A DNA stretch of 64,000 nucleotides from Methylocystis sp. Sn-Cys (GCF_016745395.1 NZ_JAERVJ010000004.1:1-64000), one strand, 5' to 3'. Positions 8,806 through 16,837 are shown, counted from the first letter of the stretch. Notes: generated by a model from the letters alone, not told the origin. Program-made: numbers and translations.

Positions 8806-9702
8806 ATGGCTTCTCCTGTTCCACTGCGTCCGGTCTCGCAGACTTGGACGTTCTTTCAGGGCGAATGGCGCGACGGCAACGCGCCGATTTTGGGCCCGAG
8901 AACGCATGGGGCCTGGCTTGGCTCGATGGTGTTCGACGGGGCGCGCGCCTTCGAGGGCGTGACGCCCGATCTCGACCTACATCTCGCGCGCGTCAATAAT
9001 TCCGCGCGTGAGATGCTACTGGAGCCTTTGCTGAGCGTCGAGGAATGGCGCACGCTTGTCGCAGAGGGCTTGAGAAAATTTGCGCTCGACGCGCAGCTCT
9101 ATATTCGGCCGATGTATTGGGCCGAGGACGGCTTGGGTGGCGGCGTTCGCTTCGAGCCCTCTTCCACCAATTGGTGCCTCACGATCTATGAGGCGCCCAT
9201 GCCGGCGCCCAAGGGCGGCGCGGTGACTCTGTCGCCTTTCCGCCGGCCCTCGGCGGAAACTGCGCCGGTTGGGGCGAAGGCGAGTTGCCATTACGCCAAT
9301 GGCGCGCGCGCGTTGATCGAGGCGGCCAAGCGCGGCTTCGACAATTGCCTCATGCGCGACATGCTCGGCAATATTGCGGAATTCGCCAATTCCAACGCCT
9401 TTCTCGCCAAGGATGGCGCTGTTTTCACGCCGTCGGCGAATGGGACGTTTTTGAACGGCGTCACGCGCCAACGCGTCATCGGCTTGCTGCGCGCAGATGG
9501 CGTGGAGGTGATCGAGACAACGCTCACCTATGACGACTTTCTTTGCGCTGACGAGATTTTCTCGACAGGCAACTTCCAGAAAGTCGCGCCGATGTCGCGC
9601 ATCGACGATCGGCAATTGGAGGCAGGCCCAATGTATAAGCGCGCGCGTGCGCTTTATTGGGACTTCGCGCATTCTAAGCCGCAGCTTCGAGTGGCATCGT
9701 GA
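8806..9702 (+). CDS. Branched-chain-type (class IV) aminotransferase
   Basis: A fold-type IV PLP aminotransferase of 298 residues, IlvE-like. The Schiff-base lysine is probably Lys158 in VGAKASCHYANG. LMRDMLGNIAEFANSNAFL matches the conserved region that binds the cofactor phosphate and substrate carboxylate, and GTFLNGVTRQRVI is the C-terminal signature. An upstream in-frame ATG exists, but the chosen ATG has an AGAGAGG site and starts at the family N-terminus (WTFFQGEWRDGNAP). It is the last gene of the acyl-CoA dehydrogenase-ligase-cupin operon and is followed by a strong terminator. It may make or remove the amino group of the carrier-bound amino acid (inference). Confidence 0.85.
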   Translation: MASPVPLRPVSQTWTFFQGEWRDGNAPILGPRTHGAWLGSMVFDGARAFEGVTPDLDLHLARVNNSAREMLLEPLLSVEEWRTLVAEGLRKFALDAQLYIRPMYWAEDGLGGGVRFEPSSTNWCLTIYEAPMPAPKGGAVTLSPFRRPSAETAPVGAKASCHYANGARALIEAAKRGFDNCLMRDMLGNIAEFANSNAFLAKDGAVFTPSANGTFLNGVTRQRVIGLLRADGVEVIETTLTYDDFLCADEIFSTGNFQKVAPMSRIDDRQLEAGPMYKRARALYWDFAHSKPQLRVAS

Positions 9703-9703
9703 A

Positions 9704-9736
9704 CTGAAGGCGCCAGTTTTCGGCGCCTTCAGTTTG
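9704..9736 (+). terminator. Rho-independent terminator after the aminotransferase
   Basis: Perfect 11-bp stem CTGAAGGCGCC / GGCGCCTTCAG with a 7-base loop, followed by TTTGC, starting right after the aminotransferase stop codon. Confidence 0.8.
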
Positions 9737-9748
9737 CTGGCAAACCTC

Positions 9749-10041
9749 CGAGGCGGCCTCGTCCTTCGAGACGAAGGCCCGATCGGGAATTCAGAGCCAC
9801 AAGAGCGCTGGTTTTGCCCAAAGCCCGTCATTGCGAGCGAAGCGAAGCAATCCAGGGCAGTGATGCGGCCCTGGATTGCTTCGTCGGCTCCGCCTCCTCG
9901 CAATGACGGCGGGGATTCCCTGTGTGTCCAAACGGCGCGAGCGTCGGGGATGGCGAGCGGATCTCGTATAAGTCTTTTGGCGAAGTTGAAGAAGCCGCTC
10001 ATGCTGAGGAGCCTGCGCAGCAGGCGTCTCGAAGCACGAGG
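9749..10041. repeat. Composite REP repeat (copy 2) nested between arms of a second repeat family
   Basis: This fills most of the 367-base gap between convergent genes. At 9786-9975 is the composite repeat: TTCAGAGCCAC spacer, CCCGTCATTGCGAGCGAAG, the hairpin with GGATTGCTTCGTCGG, and the tail GTGTCCAAACGGCGCGAGCG. Outside it are pieces of a different repeat: GGCCTCGTCCTTCGAGACG at 9755-9773 and CATGCTGAGG...GTCTCGAAGCACGAGG at 10000-10041. No gene is visible in the gap. Confidence 0.75.
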
Positions 10042-10069
10042 GGCGTCAGCCACTTTGTCAGCAGTTCTC

Positions 10070-11743
10070 TTACGCGCCCGCCAGCGCTTCGGAGCGTATC
10101 GCAGAGAGATTTACGCTCGGCGTAACGCGATCCGGGTCCATCATCACATGGATGATAGAGGGAAGTCGTGACGCGCGTGCCGCGTCGAAAGCTTCCGGGA
10201 AGTCCTTTGTGCGTTCGACGCGCGCGCCGTAACCGCCGAAGGCGCGGGCATAGGCGGCGAAGTCCGGATTGCGCAGATCCGTGCCGATGACCCGCGCGGG
10301 GTAGCTGCGCTCCTGATGCATGCGGATCGTGCCATAGGAGGCGTTGTCGCAAATGACGACGATGATCGGCAGCTCATATTGCACGGCTGTCGCGAATTCC
10401 TGGCCATTCATCAGAAAATCGCCGTCCCCATTGATAGAGACGACGAGCCGCTCGGGATAGAGCCGTTTGATGGCGACGGCGGCTGGCACGCCATAGCCCA
10501 TCGTGGCCGATGTCGGCGCAAAGTGTGAGCCATAGCGGCGGAAACGGAAATAGCGGTGAATCCAGGATGCGTAATTTCCTGCGCCATTGCAGATGACGGC
10601 GTCGTCGGGAAGATGGTCCGAAAGCCAGATCATCATTTGAGCCAGATCGACGTCCGCGGAGGGCGTAAAGCTTCGTGAGAAATCGAGATAATCCTGATGG
10701 GCGACGCGCGTGTCGTCACGCCAGGGGCGGTGCGCCGGCGGAATTTGTTTTGCCAGCATCTCGACGAAAGGCTTGGGCGACGCGTGAATGGCGAGCGTGG
10801 GCGCATAGACGCGGCCGAATTCCTCGGCCTGCGGATAAACATGCACGAAGCGCGTCTGCGGCTGCGGGATGTCGAAGAGCTTATAGCCCTGAGAGGGGAT
10901 TTCCCCCAACCGCCCGCCGATGAGAACGAAGAGATCGCTCGTTTTGGCGCGCGCGACGAGCTTCGGATTGGCGGCAAGGCCGAGGTCGCCGGCATAACAG
11001 TCATGCAGCGGATCGAAGAGCGGCAACCGTCGATAGCTCGTTGCGACAGGCATGTCGAACGCGCGCGCCCAATCCATCATGCGACGCGACGTCGTCTCGT
11101 CCCAACGCGTTCCGCCAAGGACGAACAAGGGACGCTTCGCTTCGGCGATCATTGTGGCGAGGGCGTCGATGTCGTCTGGCCCCGGCGATGTCTCCACGAC
11201 GGCGGCGGCGGGGCAGGGGCGCGGCAGGACGCGCTCGTCGAGCATGTCTTTCGGCAAAGCGAGGGCGACGGGCCCCGGCCGCCCGCCAAGCGCGACATGA
11301 AATGCCCGCGAGACATATTCCGCCATGCGGGCGCCATCGTCGATCTCGGCCGTCCATTTTGTCTGTCCGCCGAACATCGCGCGGTAATCGACTTCCTGAA
11401 ACGCGCCGCGGTCACGATGCGATCGCTCGATCTGGCCGATGAACAAGATCATGGGCGTCGAGTCGTGCTGCGCGATATGAACGCCGGCAAAGGCGTTTGC
11501 GGCGCCCGGGCCGCGTGTCACGAAGCAAATGCCGGGGCGCCCGGTGGCCTTGCCATAGGCGTCCGCCATCATCGCCGCGCCGGCCTCGTTGCGGCAGACG
11601 GTGAGTTTGACGTTGCGCTCGTAGCAGGCGTCGAGCACGGCGAGATAGCTTTCGCCCGGCACGCAGAAAATATGGTCGACGCCATTGATGATAAGCTGAT
11701 CGACCAAAGCTTGCGCTGCGGTGATGTCGGCAAGTGTTTTCAT
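10070..11743 (-). CDS. Thiamine-diphosphate enzyme (acetolactate-synthase-like)
   Basis: A 557-residue ThDP-dependent enzyme with the three-domain order of the acetolactate synthase/pyruvate oxidase family. The N-terminal pyrimidine-binding domain has the catalytic Glu53 in RNEAGAAMMADAYG. A central NAD/FAD-like domain follows, then a C-terminal pyrophosphate domain with the GDGDFLMNGQEF motif and metal-binding Asn near residue 450. The start ATG was chosen at MKTLADITAAQ; the open frame continues upstream through the end of the neighbouring gene and has no family similarity. It is probably not a housekeeping IlvB: no regulatory subunit gene is adjacent and it sits 7 bases behind a GNAT gene. 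It could decarboxylate a 2-oxo acid made by the nearby aminotransferase (inference). Confidence 0.82.
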   Translation of the reverse strand: MKTLADITAAQALVDQLIINGVDHIFCVPGESYLAVLDACYERNVKLTVCRNEAGAAMMADAYGKATGRPGICFVTRGPGAANAFAGVHIAQHDSTPMILFIGQIERSHRDRGAFQEVDYRAMFGGQTKWTAEIDDGARMAEYVSRAFHVALGGRPGPVALALPKDMLDERVLPRPCPAAAVVETSPGPDDIDALATMIAEAKRPLFVLGGTRWDETTSRRMMDWARAFDMPVATSYRRLPLFDPLHDCYAGDLGLAANPKLVARAKTSDLFVLIGGRLGEIPSQGYKLFDIPQPQTRFVHVYPQAEEFGRVYAPTLAIHASPKPFVEMLAKQIPPAHRPWRDDTRVAHQDYLDFSRSFTPSADVDLAQMMIWLSDHLPDDAVICNGAGNYASWIHRYFRFRRYGSHFAPTSATMGYGVPAAVAIKRLYPERLVVSINGDGDFLMNGQEFATAVQYELPIIVVICDNASYGTIRMHQERSYPARVIGTDLRNPDFAAYARAFGGYGARVERTKDFPEAFDAARASRLPSIIHVMMDPDRVTPSVNLSAIRSEALAGA

Positions 11744-11750
11744 GCGAGGC

Positions 11751-12620
11751 TCATGGTCCGAACAAGACGCTTTCGCTGAAGGCGAGGTCGCCCAGTCGCG
11801 GACGCTCGGGGCCCTTGAAATATTTGGGTCCGCGATCGTGGAGATAGATCCCGAAGAGCCCCGGGATTTTCTCTGTGGCGTCGAGAAGCACAGTGGGATG
11901 GCCGCGGCGCAGCAGCTCGCGGCCCAAGGGGCCCGCAAAGCGTTGGAAATCGGCAAGGCTGCGACAATAGATCATCTGCTGCGTGGGCACGAGCCCCTTC
12001 AGCACGCGGCGCGGCAGAAACACGAAGGGATGGGCCTCGCGCTTTTCATGCACAATCAGCGACAGGCAGCCGCGCTCCGCGTGGGCCGCGAGGAGCGCGC
12101 ATTCCTGCGTTGAGAGAGAGCCGCCATAGTCGCGATCCGCGTCGAAGATTTTCACGCGGGCGTTGGCGGTCCAAGGGGCGAGGGCGGGGATGGCGAGCAT
12201 TTGGCCGTTACAATAACGGCGAAATCCCTGAGCTTCGATCACGCGCCACGTATGCGGCGCCGGCGAAGTGTTGATATAGGTGACGTCCTTGAGCCGCACC
12301 GCCGCGGCGATGAGCAGCGAGGCGTAGCCTCGATAGGATTCTTCGACATACCAGCTCGAGATGTTGCAACGAATCTTCTCCGCGCCCACGCGCGTGAAGA
12401 TCATCAGGATCACGCCGACCGGCGCGCCGTCGTGCTCCAGCAGATAACCCATACGGGGATAGCCTTCGGGCGCGTCGCGGTGCGCGAGCGTTTCGAGCGC
12501 GTGACTCCAATAGTCGGCGGTGCGCTCGGGAAATCCCTTGGCCAGCAATCGAACGAGCGCTGGCGCGTCGGCCTCTGCGATCATTCTGCATCGAATGCGC
12601 GGCGTCGCCGGCTCGGTCAT
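11751..12620 (-). CDS. GNAT-fold acyltransferase-like protein
   Basis: A 289-residue protein with a GNAT-like N-terminal half: IRCRMIAEADAPALVRLLAKG at the start, a strand GAPVGVILMIF near residue 70, then WYVEESYRGYASLLI with the acyl-CoA loop region (YRGYAS) near residue 95. The C-terminal half has no obvious motif. It could move an acyl group from CoA or from a carrier protein to an amine; the substrate is unknown. It is the first gene of the minus-strand pair with the ThDP enzyme. It is divergent from the second carrier-protein operon across 105 bases, so the two are probably co-regulated. Confidence 0.65.
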   Translation of the reverse strand: MTEPATPRIRCRMIAEADAPALVRLLAKGFPERTADYWSHALETLAHRDAPEGYPRMGYLLEHDGAPVGVILMIFTRVGAEKIRCNISSWYVEESYRGYASLLIAAAVRLKDVTYINTSPAPHTWRVIEAQGFRRYCNGQMLAIPALAPWTANARVKIFDADRDYGGSLSTQECALLAAHAERGCLSLIVHEKREAHPFVFLPRRVLKGLVPTQQMIYCRSLADFQRFAGPLGRELLRRGHPTVLLDATEKIPGLFGIYLHDRGPKYFKGPERPRLGDLAFSESVLFGP

Positions 12621-12725
12621 CTGCGCTTAACCTTCGTCATGGATCTTGGCCACGTGTGCAGGGAATTGCTTAGGGAAGCACGATAGGAAGTTCTTCTTAG
12701 CCGGAGATGAAAAGGGCGCGTTTCG

Positions 12726-12974
12726 ATGAGCATAAGGTTAACAGTGCTTTCCGTCGTGGAAAATGTGGCTGCGGAGCAGGAAAAAACACTCACGCCGCTC
12801 GCGAATGATACGGTCCTCGCCAACTCCGGTTTGGATTCTCTGTGCTTCGCTATCATCGTCGCGCGTCTCGAAGACACGCTCGGGGTCGATCCCTTCACGG
12901 CCTCGGAAGAGGTCTATTTTCCCGTAACCTTCGGCGATTTTGTCGCGCTCTATGAAAATGCCGCCGCCGCTTGA
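12726..12974 (+). CDS. Acyl carrier protein (second copy in the region)
   Basis: An 82-residue carrier protein with the canonical phosphopantetheine site Ser38 in NSGLDSLCF. Unlike the carrier at 5713-5961 it has the classical GLDSL motif, so the two probably serve different ligases. Its 3' end overlaps the following AMP-forming ligase gene by 23 bases in another frame, which indicates tight translational coupling. The likely function is to carry the acyl group activated by that ligase, with the SDR as a ketoreductase-type tailoring enzyme. Confidence 0.85.
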   Translation: MSIRLTVLSVVENVAAEQEKTLTPLANDTVLANSGLDSLCFAIIVARLEDTLGVDPFTASEEVYFPVTFGDFVALYENAAAA

Positions 12975-14337
12975 TCTGCGCGGGCTCGCGGGCGACGCTG
13001 TTTCGGGCGGCGCCGCCGGCCTGCATGCGCCGAAGAGGCAGGCGCTTTGGCGCGACGCGGTTCAAGGGACGATCTTGGGCGGTCGTCGCGCTTCGCTTGC
13101 CGGCAAGTCGGTCTTGATCGGCGTATCGTCGCAGTTCGACGCGGCGCTCGCCATGCTGGAGCTCGATGGGCTTGTCGCGCGCATGGTGATTACGCCGCCG
13201 GATTTTACGAGCGAGCGTCTCGCCTCGGCGATCGCGCAGGCGCAAGTCGAGGCGGTCATTTGCGACGACGACGTTAAGGATTTCGGCGTCGACGTTACGC
13301 GCGTTCGCGTTTCGGCGCTCGCGCCCGAGACGGAGCCGCGCCCCGCTGCGATCGAAACGGAATGGGTTCTTCCCACCTCCGGCACGACCGGGGCGCCGAA
13401 GCTTGTCGCGCATCGTCTCGCGGGGTTGCTTGGCGCGGTTCGCCCGCGCGCGGCAGGTGAGGCGGCGCCGGTTTGGGCGACTTTCTACGACATCCGGCGC
13501 TATGGTGGGATGCAGATCTTCCTGCGCGCGGCGGCGAGCGGCGCGACGCTGCTGCTGACCGAGGCGAATGAGCCGCTCGTCGATCATGTAACGCGCATGG
13601 CCGAAGCCGGCGTCACGCACCTCTCCGGCACGCCGTCGCATTGGCGCCGTCTGCTGATGAGTCCCGAAGCTGCACGGATCGCGCCCCAATATGTGCGCCT
13701 TTCCGGCGAGATCGCAGACCGCGCCGTTCTCGCCAATTTGGCTGCCTTCTATCCGAAAGCGAAGATCGTTCACGCCTATGCATCCACGGAAGCGGGAGTC
13801 GGCTTCGAGGTGACCGACGGGAGGGAAGGGTTTCCCGCCGCTTATCTCAATGGCGTAGGCGACGTCGAGATGCGCGTCGTCGATGGGTCGTTGCGCTTGC
13901 GCTCGCGCCGCACGGCGGATCGCTATGTCGGTCGCGATGATCTTAAGCTGGCGGACGCGGATGGATTTATCGATACGGATGATCTTGTCGAAAGAGCCGG
14001 CGACCGCTTCTTCTTCAAGGGCAGGCGCGCCGGGACCATCAATGTCGGCGGCTTGAAAGTTCACCCGGAGGAGGTCGAGCAGATCATCAATCTGCATGAC
14101 GCCGTGCGCATGTCGTTGGTGAAGGCGCGGCGCAATCCGATCACGGGGGATCTCATCGTGGCGGAAGTGATGCTCAAGGAACACGACGTCTCTGCGGAGC
14201 AAAAGCGCGCGGTGAAGGATGAAATTCTTGCCGCATGCCGCGGGCGGCTCGAAAGGCACAAGGTTCCGGTTTCGATCGACTTCGTGTCGTCGCTCGCCAT
14301 GTCGGCCGGGGGCAAGCTGCTGCGGGGAAAAGCATGA
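12952..14337 (+). CDS. AMP-forming acyl ligase (ANL family)
   Basis: A 461-residue AMP-binding ligase that activates a carboxylic acid and probably loads it on the adjacent carrier protein. The phosphate loop PTSGTTGAPK is at residues 141-150, HAYASTEAGVGF is the A5 region, DTDDLVERAGDRFFFKGR the A7-A8 region and GGLKVHPEEVE the following hinge. GGKLLRGKA at the C-terminus holds the A10 catalytic lysine. The N-terminal domain is short for the family (about 140 residues before the P-loop versus about 170-200 normally). The start is the ATG overlapping the carrier gene; an upstream TTG is unlikely. The stop overlaps the SDR start as ATGA. Confidence 0.82.
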   Translation: MKMPPPLDLRGLAGDAVSGGAAGLHAPKRQALWRDAVQGTILGGRRASLAGKSVLIGVSSQFDAALAMLELDGLVARMVITPPDFTSERLASAIAQAQVEAVICDDDVKDFGVDVTRVRVSALAPETEPRPAAIETEWVLPTSGTTGAPKLVAHRLAGLLGAVRPRAAGEAAPVWATFYDIRRYGGMQIFLRAAASGATLLLTEANEPLVDHVTRMAEAGVTHLSGTPSHWRRLLMSPEAARIAPQYVRLSGEIADRAVLANLAAFYPKAKIVHAYASTEAGVGFEVTDGREGFPAAYLNGVGDVEMRVVDGSLRLRSRRTADRYVGRDDLKLADADGFIDTDDLVERAGDRFFFKGRRAGTINVGGLKVHPEEVEQIINLHDAVRMSLVKARRNPITGDLIVAEVMLKEHDVSAEQKRAVKDEILAACRGRLERHKVPVSIDFVSSLAMSAGGKLLRGKA

Positions 14338-15062
14338 GGCGCAATGTCATCGTCACAGGCGGCAGTCGCGGTCTGGGCCTCGCGATCTCGCGACGCCTCG
14401 TCGCCGACGGCTTTCGCGTCATCGCTGTCGCGCGCAAGCCGAGCGACGCGCTCGATGAGGAGATCGCCCGCGCCTCGGGCGCGCTTGCCTTCGCTGCGCT
14501 CGATCTTTCGCAGATCGACGCGATCGCTGATTTCGTGCTGCGGCTCAAAAAGGAATTCGGCGCGCCTTATGGGCTCGTCAACAATGCCGGGCTCGGCACG
14601 GAGGGGCTGCTCGCCACCATGCACAATTCGCAGATCGATCAGCTCACGCGCGTGAATGTGACTGCGCCGATCGTCCTGACCAAATATGTCGTGCGCAATA
14701 TGATGTCGGCGGGCCAGGGCGGCCGCATCGTGAATATGTCGTCGATTATCGCCTCGACCGGATATAATGCGCTTTCCGTCTATGGCGCGACGAAAGCGGC
14801 GCTCATCGGTTTCACCAAGTCTCTGTCGCGCGAAGTCGGCCGGATGGGCGTCACCGTCAATGCGGTGGCGCCGGGTTTTATCGAGACAGAGATGACGGCT
14901 TCGCTCGGCGACGAGGATCGCGCCAAAATCGCTGCGCGCGCGGCGTTGCGGAGGTTGGCGGCGCCGGAGGATGTCGCGAACGCGGTTTCTTATCTCCTCG
15001 ACGACAAGGCGTGCAATATTACCGGGACGGTGATGACAGTGGACGCCGGGGCGACGGCGTGA
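14334..15062 (+). CDS. Short-chain dehydrogenase/reductase (FabG-like)
   Basis: A classical SDR of 242 residues: TGGSRGLG nucleotide-binding motif at residues 8-15, NNAG near 81, catalytic Ser in MSSIIAS, and YGATK with the catalytic Tyr and Lys near 155. The C-terminus ITGTVMTVDAGATA is typical of 3-oxoacyl-ACP reductases. The start overlaps the ligase stop by 4 bases and has GGGGAAAA upstream; the open frame extends upstream but only as antisense/out-of-frame sequence. With the carrier protein and ligase it forms a three-gene unit that could activate, carry and reduce an acyl group. Confidence 0.87.
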   Translation: MRRNVIVTGGSRGLGLAISRRLVADGFRVIAVARKPSDALDEEIARASGALAFAALDLSQIDAIADFVLRLKKEFGAPYGLVNNAGLGTEGLLATMHNSQIDQLTRVNVTAPIVLTKYVVRNMMSAGQGGRIVNMSSIIASTGYNALSVYGATKAALIGFTKSLSREVGRMGVTVNAVAPGFIETEMTASLGDEDRAKIAARAALRRLAAPEDVANAVSYLLDDKACNITGTVMTVDAGATA

Positions 15063-15077
15063 CGTAATGCGTGCTTG

Positions 15078-15230
15078 CCGTCATTGCGAGGAGCTGCGCG
15101 ACGATGCAATCCAGCGCAGCTATAGCGGCTCTGGATTGCTTCGCTTCGCTCGCAATGACGGTAGGCTCTGAATTCCCGGTCGCGCTGTCAGACGCCGGGA
15201 ATGGCATGCCCCAATGCGAGCTGTTTCAAT
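15078..15230. repeat. Composite REP-type repeat, copy 3
   Basis: CGTCATTGCGAGGAGCTGCG and a hairpin ending GGATTGCTTCG...CGCAATGACGG are followed by GCTCTGAATTCCCGGTCG, GACGCCGGGAATGGCATGCC and AATGCGAGCTGTTTCAATGG. It has the same module order as the repeat at the window start. It occupies the convergent gap 15063-15272, which holds no gene. Confidence 0.8.
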
Positions 15231-15237
15231 GGAAGTG

Positions 15238-15252
15238 TTAACGATCTGTTAA
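15238..15252. promoter_or_regulatory. CtrA-box-like site without an obvious target
   Basis: TTAACGATCTGTTAA is an exact TTAA-N7-TTAA match to the alphaproteobacterial CtrA recognition pattern. It lies between the 3' ends of two convergent genes, so no promoter use is evident; a chance match or a nearby small RNA are the alternatives. Confidence 0.35.
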
Positions 15253-15272
15253 CCATCCCGTTGCAACCTGGT

Positions 15273-15377
15273 TCAGTCAGCCGCTTCGATTGCTTTGAGC
15301 AGTTCCGGATACGCTGTCTTTCTTGGCGACGGCCCGCGACCTCGGATGTAAAGGCGCGGGCCGTTCCTTTTCATCAT
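15273..15377 (-). CDS. Possible 34-residue protein coupled to the upstream gene
   Basis: A very short frame starting with two consecutive ATG codons that overlap the TGA of the upstream CWC/CHGD protein gene (ATGATG arrangement), which is typical of translational coupling. The peptide is basic at the N-terminus (KRNGPRLYIRGRGPSPRK) and ends in a helical stretch (YPELLKAIEAAD). I recognise no family. The perfect stop-start overlap is the only evidence that it is real. Confidence 0.4.
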   Translation of the reverse strand: MMKRNGPRLYIRGRGPSPRKTAYPELLKAIEAAD

Positions 15378-15883
15378 TCTGTCGGCGTCGAGGGCTCTGC
15401 GCACAGACGCAGAACCTCGAGCCTGATCCGATCTCCGTGGCACGGGCGCTGCGGTCGCGTGGGCGGCTCCGCACACCAGCAGCGCAGGGCAATTTTTTCG
15501 CCTCTGCGTAGCCGATCGGCGATCTTTTCGATTTCGCGCGTCTTCGGGCCGCGCTCGGCGAGATCGCGATCGAGATCGCGCTCATAGGCGGCAATGACGC
15601 GCAGCCGCTCCTGCATGTCCCGATGGTCGCGCAGAATGTGCGGATTGCCGAGAACCGGATTGCTGCGATCCACGTCGACGATTGCTTCGTCCGGCGCCGC
15701 CTGGAGCCCGCCCTTGCGTTTCGAGACAATGCGGATACGGGCCGCATAGTCTGTCGGAAGCGCGTTGGATTTGAAGAGATCGTCCAAAGATGCATTCTCC
15801 TGCGCCGCAAAAGGCTGATCGGCTCCTGCGAATTTGAGGCTACGTATTTTACGCAACTTGATAGGCCGGGGCGCGCAGGTCAC
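15374..15883 (-). CDS. DUF4326-like protein with CWC...CHGD motif
   Basis: A 169-residue protein. Its C-terminal half contains ALRCWCAEPPTRPQRPCHGD, which resembles the Cys/His signature of DUF4326-type proteins found in bacteria and phages. The central part (VDVDRSNPVLGNPHIL and the RDHRDMQERLRVIAAYERDL helix) also fits that family, where cysteines are thought to bind a metal; the function is not established. The assigned start is GTG at 15883; the first 50 residues are poorly conserved in character, so the true start may be further in. It may be coupled to a 34-residue frame downstream. Confidence 0.6.
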   Translation of the reverse strand: MTCAPRPIKLRKIRSLKFAGADQPFAAQENASLDDLFKSNALPTDYAARIRIVSKRKGGLQAAPDEAIVDVDRSNPVLGNPHILRDHRDMQERLRVIAAYERDLDRDLAERGPKTREIEKIADRLRRGEKIALRCWCAEPPTRPQRPCHGDRIRLEVLRLCAEPSTPTE

Positions 15884-16147
15884 CTTGATCGATCATCTCT
15901 CGCCGAAGAGCGCGCCATGATCGACTTGCTCTATATCGCCAGGCTGGACTTTCTCATCAAGATACGCGGCGCGCAGGACATTGGCGGCGCGAGGCCGCGT
16001 GCGCGTTTCGTGCCCTTGGACAATAGAGACTCGGCGAAAACCCAGGCCGCACAACGGCGCTCACGGCAACAAAAGAAGGCGGCGTCGTTCCAAGACACAT
16101 TCTGAGCGGCGGCAAATTGCTCCGCTAACGGCCGTGCCCAAAACGGC

Positions 16148-16330
16148 TCAACTTTGGTGTGGCCCCAGCATTTGATACAGGGCGGCTTCGATTCGTCGCC
16201 AGTTTTTCGCCTGCTCAGCCTCGCCGCTTTGCTCCAAAGCGGCCGCCTTTTGCGCGGCCTCGGCGACGGCTTTGTCGCCATGCGCATCGAACAGCCGCCG
16301 GGCATAGTCCTGGATGTCGAGTTCTTCCAT
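16148..16330 (-). CDS. Small conserved-looking helical protein
   Basis: A 60-residue acidic, alanine-rich helical protein (MEELDIQDYARRLFDAHGDK ... AKNWRRIEAALYQMLG). Such proteins are common as unnamed small ORFs in Rhizobiales, and I know of no assigned function. The ATG at 16330 is preferred; an upstream in-frame TTG would add 11 residues. Its 5' neighbour is the repeat-filled gap leading to tRNA-Pro. The 264 bases between its stop and the next gene show no convincing ORF. Confidence 0.6.
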   Translation of the reverse strand: MEELDIQDYARRLFDAHGDKAVAEAAQKAAALEQSGEAEQAKNWRRIEAALYQMLGPHQS

Positions 16331-16454
16331 TTCGACGGCTCCGCTTGGGTGGATCGACGCCAAAGTCGCGTCGACGCCCTATTGCAACGAACTTGAGCGG
16401 AATCTGTTCCGTCTGCCGGAAAAGCAGACGCGCGGCGTAGACGGCGGGCTGACA

Positions 16455-16645
16455 GCTCGACCGGGAATCCGCAAGAGCGCTGGTTCAGAGCCCGTCATTG
16501 CGAGCGAAGCGAAGCAATCCAGGCAGGCGATGCGGCCCTGGATTTCTTCGTCGGCTCCGCCTCCTCGCAATGACGGCGGTGGTTTCCTGCGTGTCCAAAC
16601 GGCGCGAGCGTCGGGGATGGCGCCGAACCTCTCGTATCATGAGAA
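16455..16645. repeat. Composite REP-type repeat, copy 4
   Basis: This is the closest relative of copy 2: GGAATCCGCAAGAGCGCTGG, GCCCGTCATTGCGAGCGAAG, a hairpin with GATTTCTTCGTCGGCTCCG, then CGTGTCCAAACGGCGCGAGC and GTCGGGGATGGCG. It lies in the 430-base gap between the small helical protein and tRNA-Pro, which otherwise holds only the tRNA terminator. Confidence 0.85.
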
Positions 16646-16705
16646 GGATCGGCCAGGCGGTGTGGCTGCGCCATGTCGGGAACCGCCCCGGATTATCTTC
16701 CAACG

Positions 16706-16727
16706 TGAAAAAGGCCCCAAAGGGGCC
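16706..16727 (-). terminator. Rho-independent terminator of tRNA-Pro
   Basis: Read on the minus strand: GGCCCC-TTT-GGGGCC followed by TTTTTC, 34 bases beyond the tRNA 3' end. Confidence 0.85.
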
Positions 16728-16760
16728 ATTTCTGATGCTTCTATTTTGCGGGATTTAAAC

Positions 16761-16837
16761 TGGTCGGAGTGAGAGGATTCGAACCTCCGACCCCCTCGTC
16801 CCGAACGAGGTGCGCTACCAGGCTGCGCTACACTCCG
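16761..16837 (-). tRNA. tRNA-Pro (anticodon CGG)
   Basis: A complete cloverleaf with the CCA end encoded. Acceptor stem is CGGAGTG / CACTCCG with discriminator A, D arm TAGCGCAGCCTGGTAGCGCA, anticodon stem CCTCG / CGAGG around TTCGGGA, and T arm GGTTCGAATCC. The anticodon CGG reads CCG, a frequent proline codon in this GC-rich genome. A terminator follows directly. Confidence 0.97.

Noticed and set aside
15917-16105. 62-codon plus-strand frame (MIDLLYIARLDFLIKI...)
   Set aside because: No ribosome site and no family. It lies in the gap upstream of the DUF4326-like gene and could be chance.
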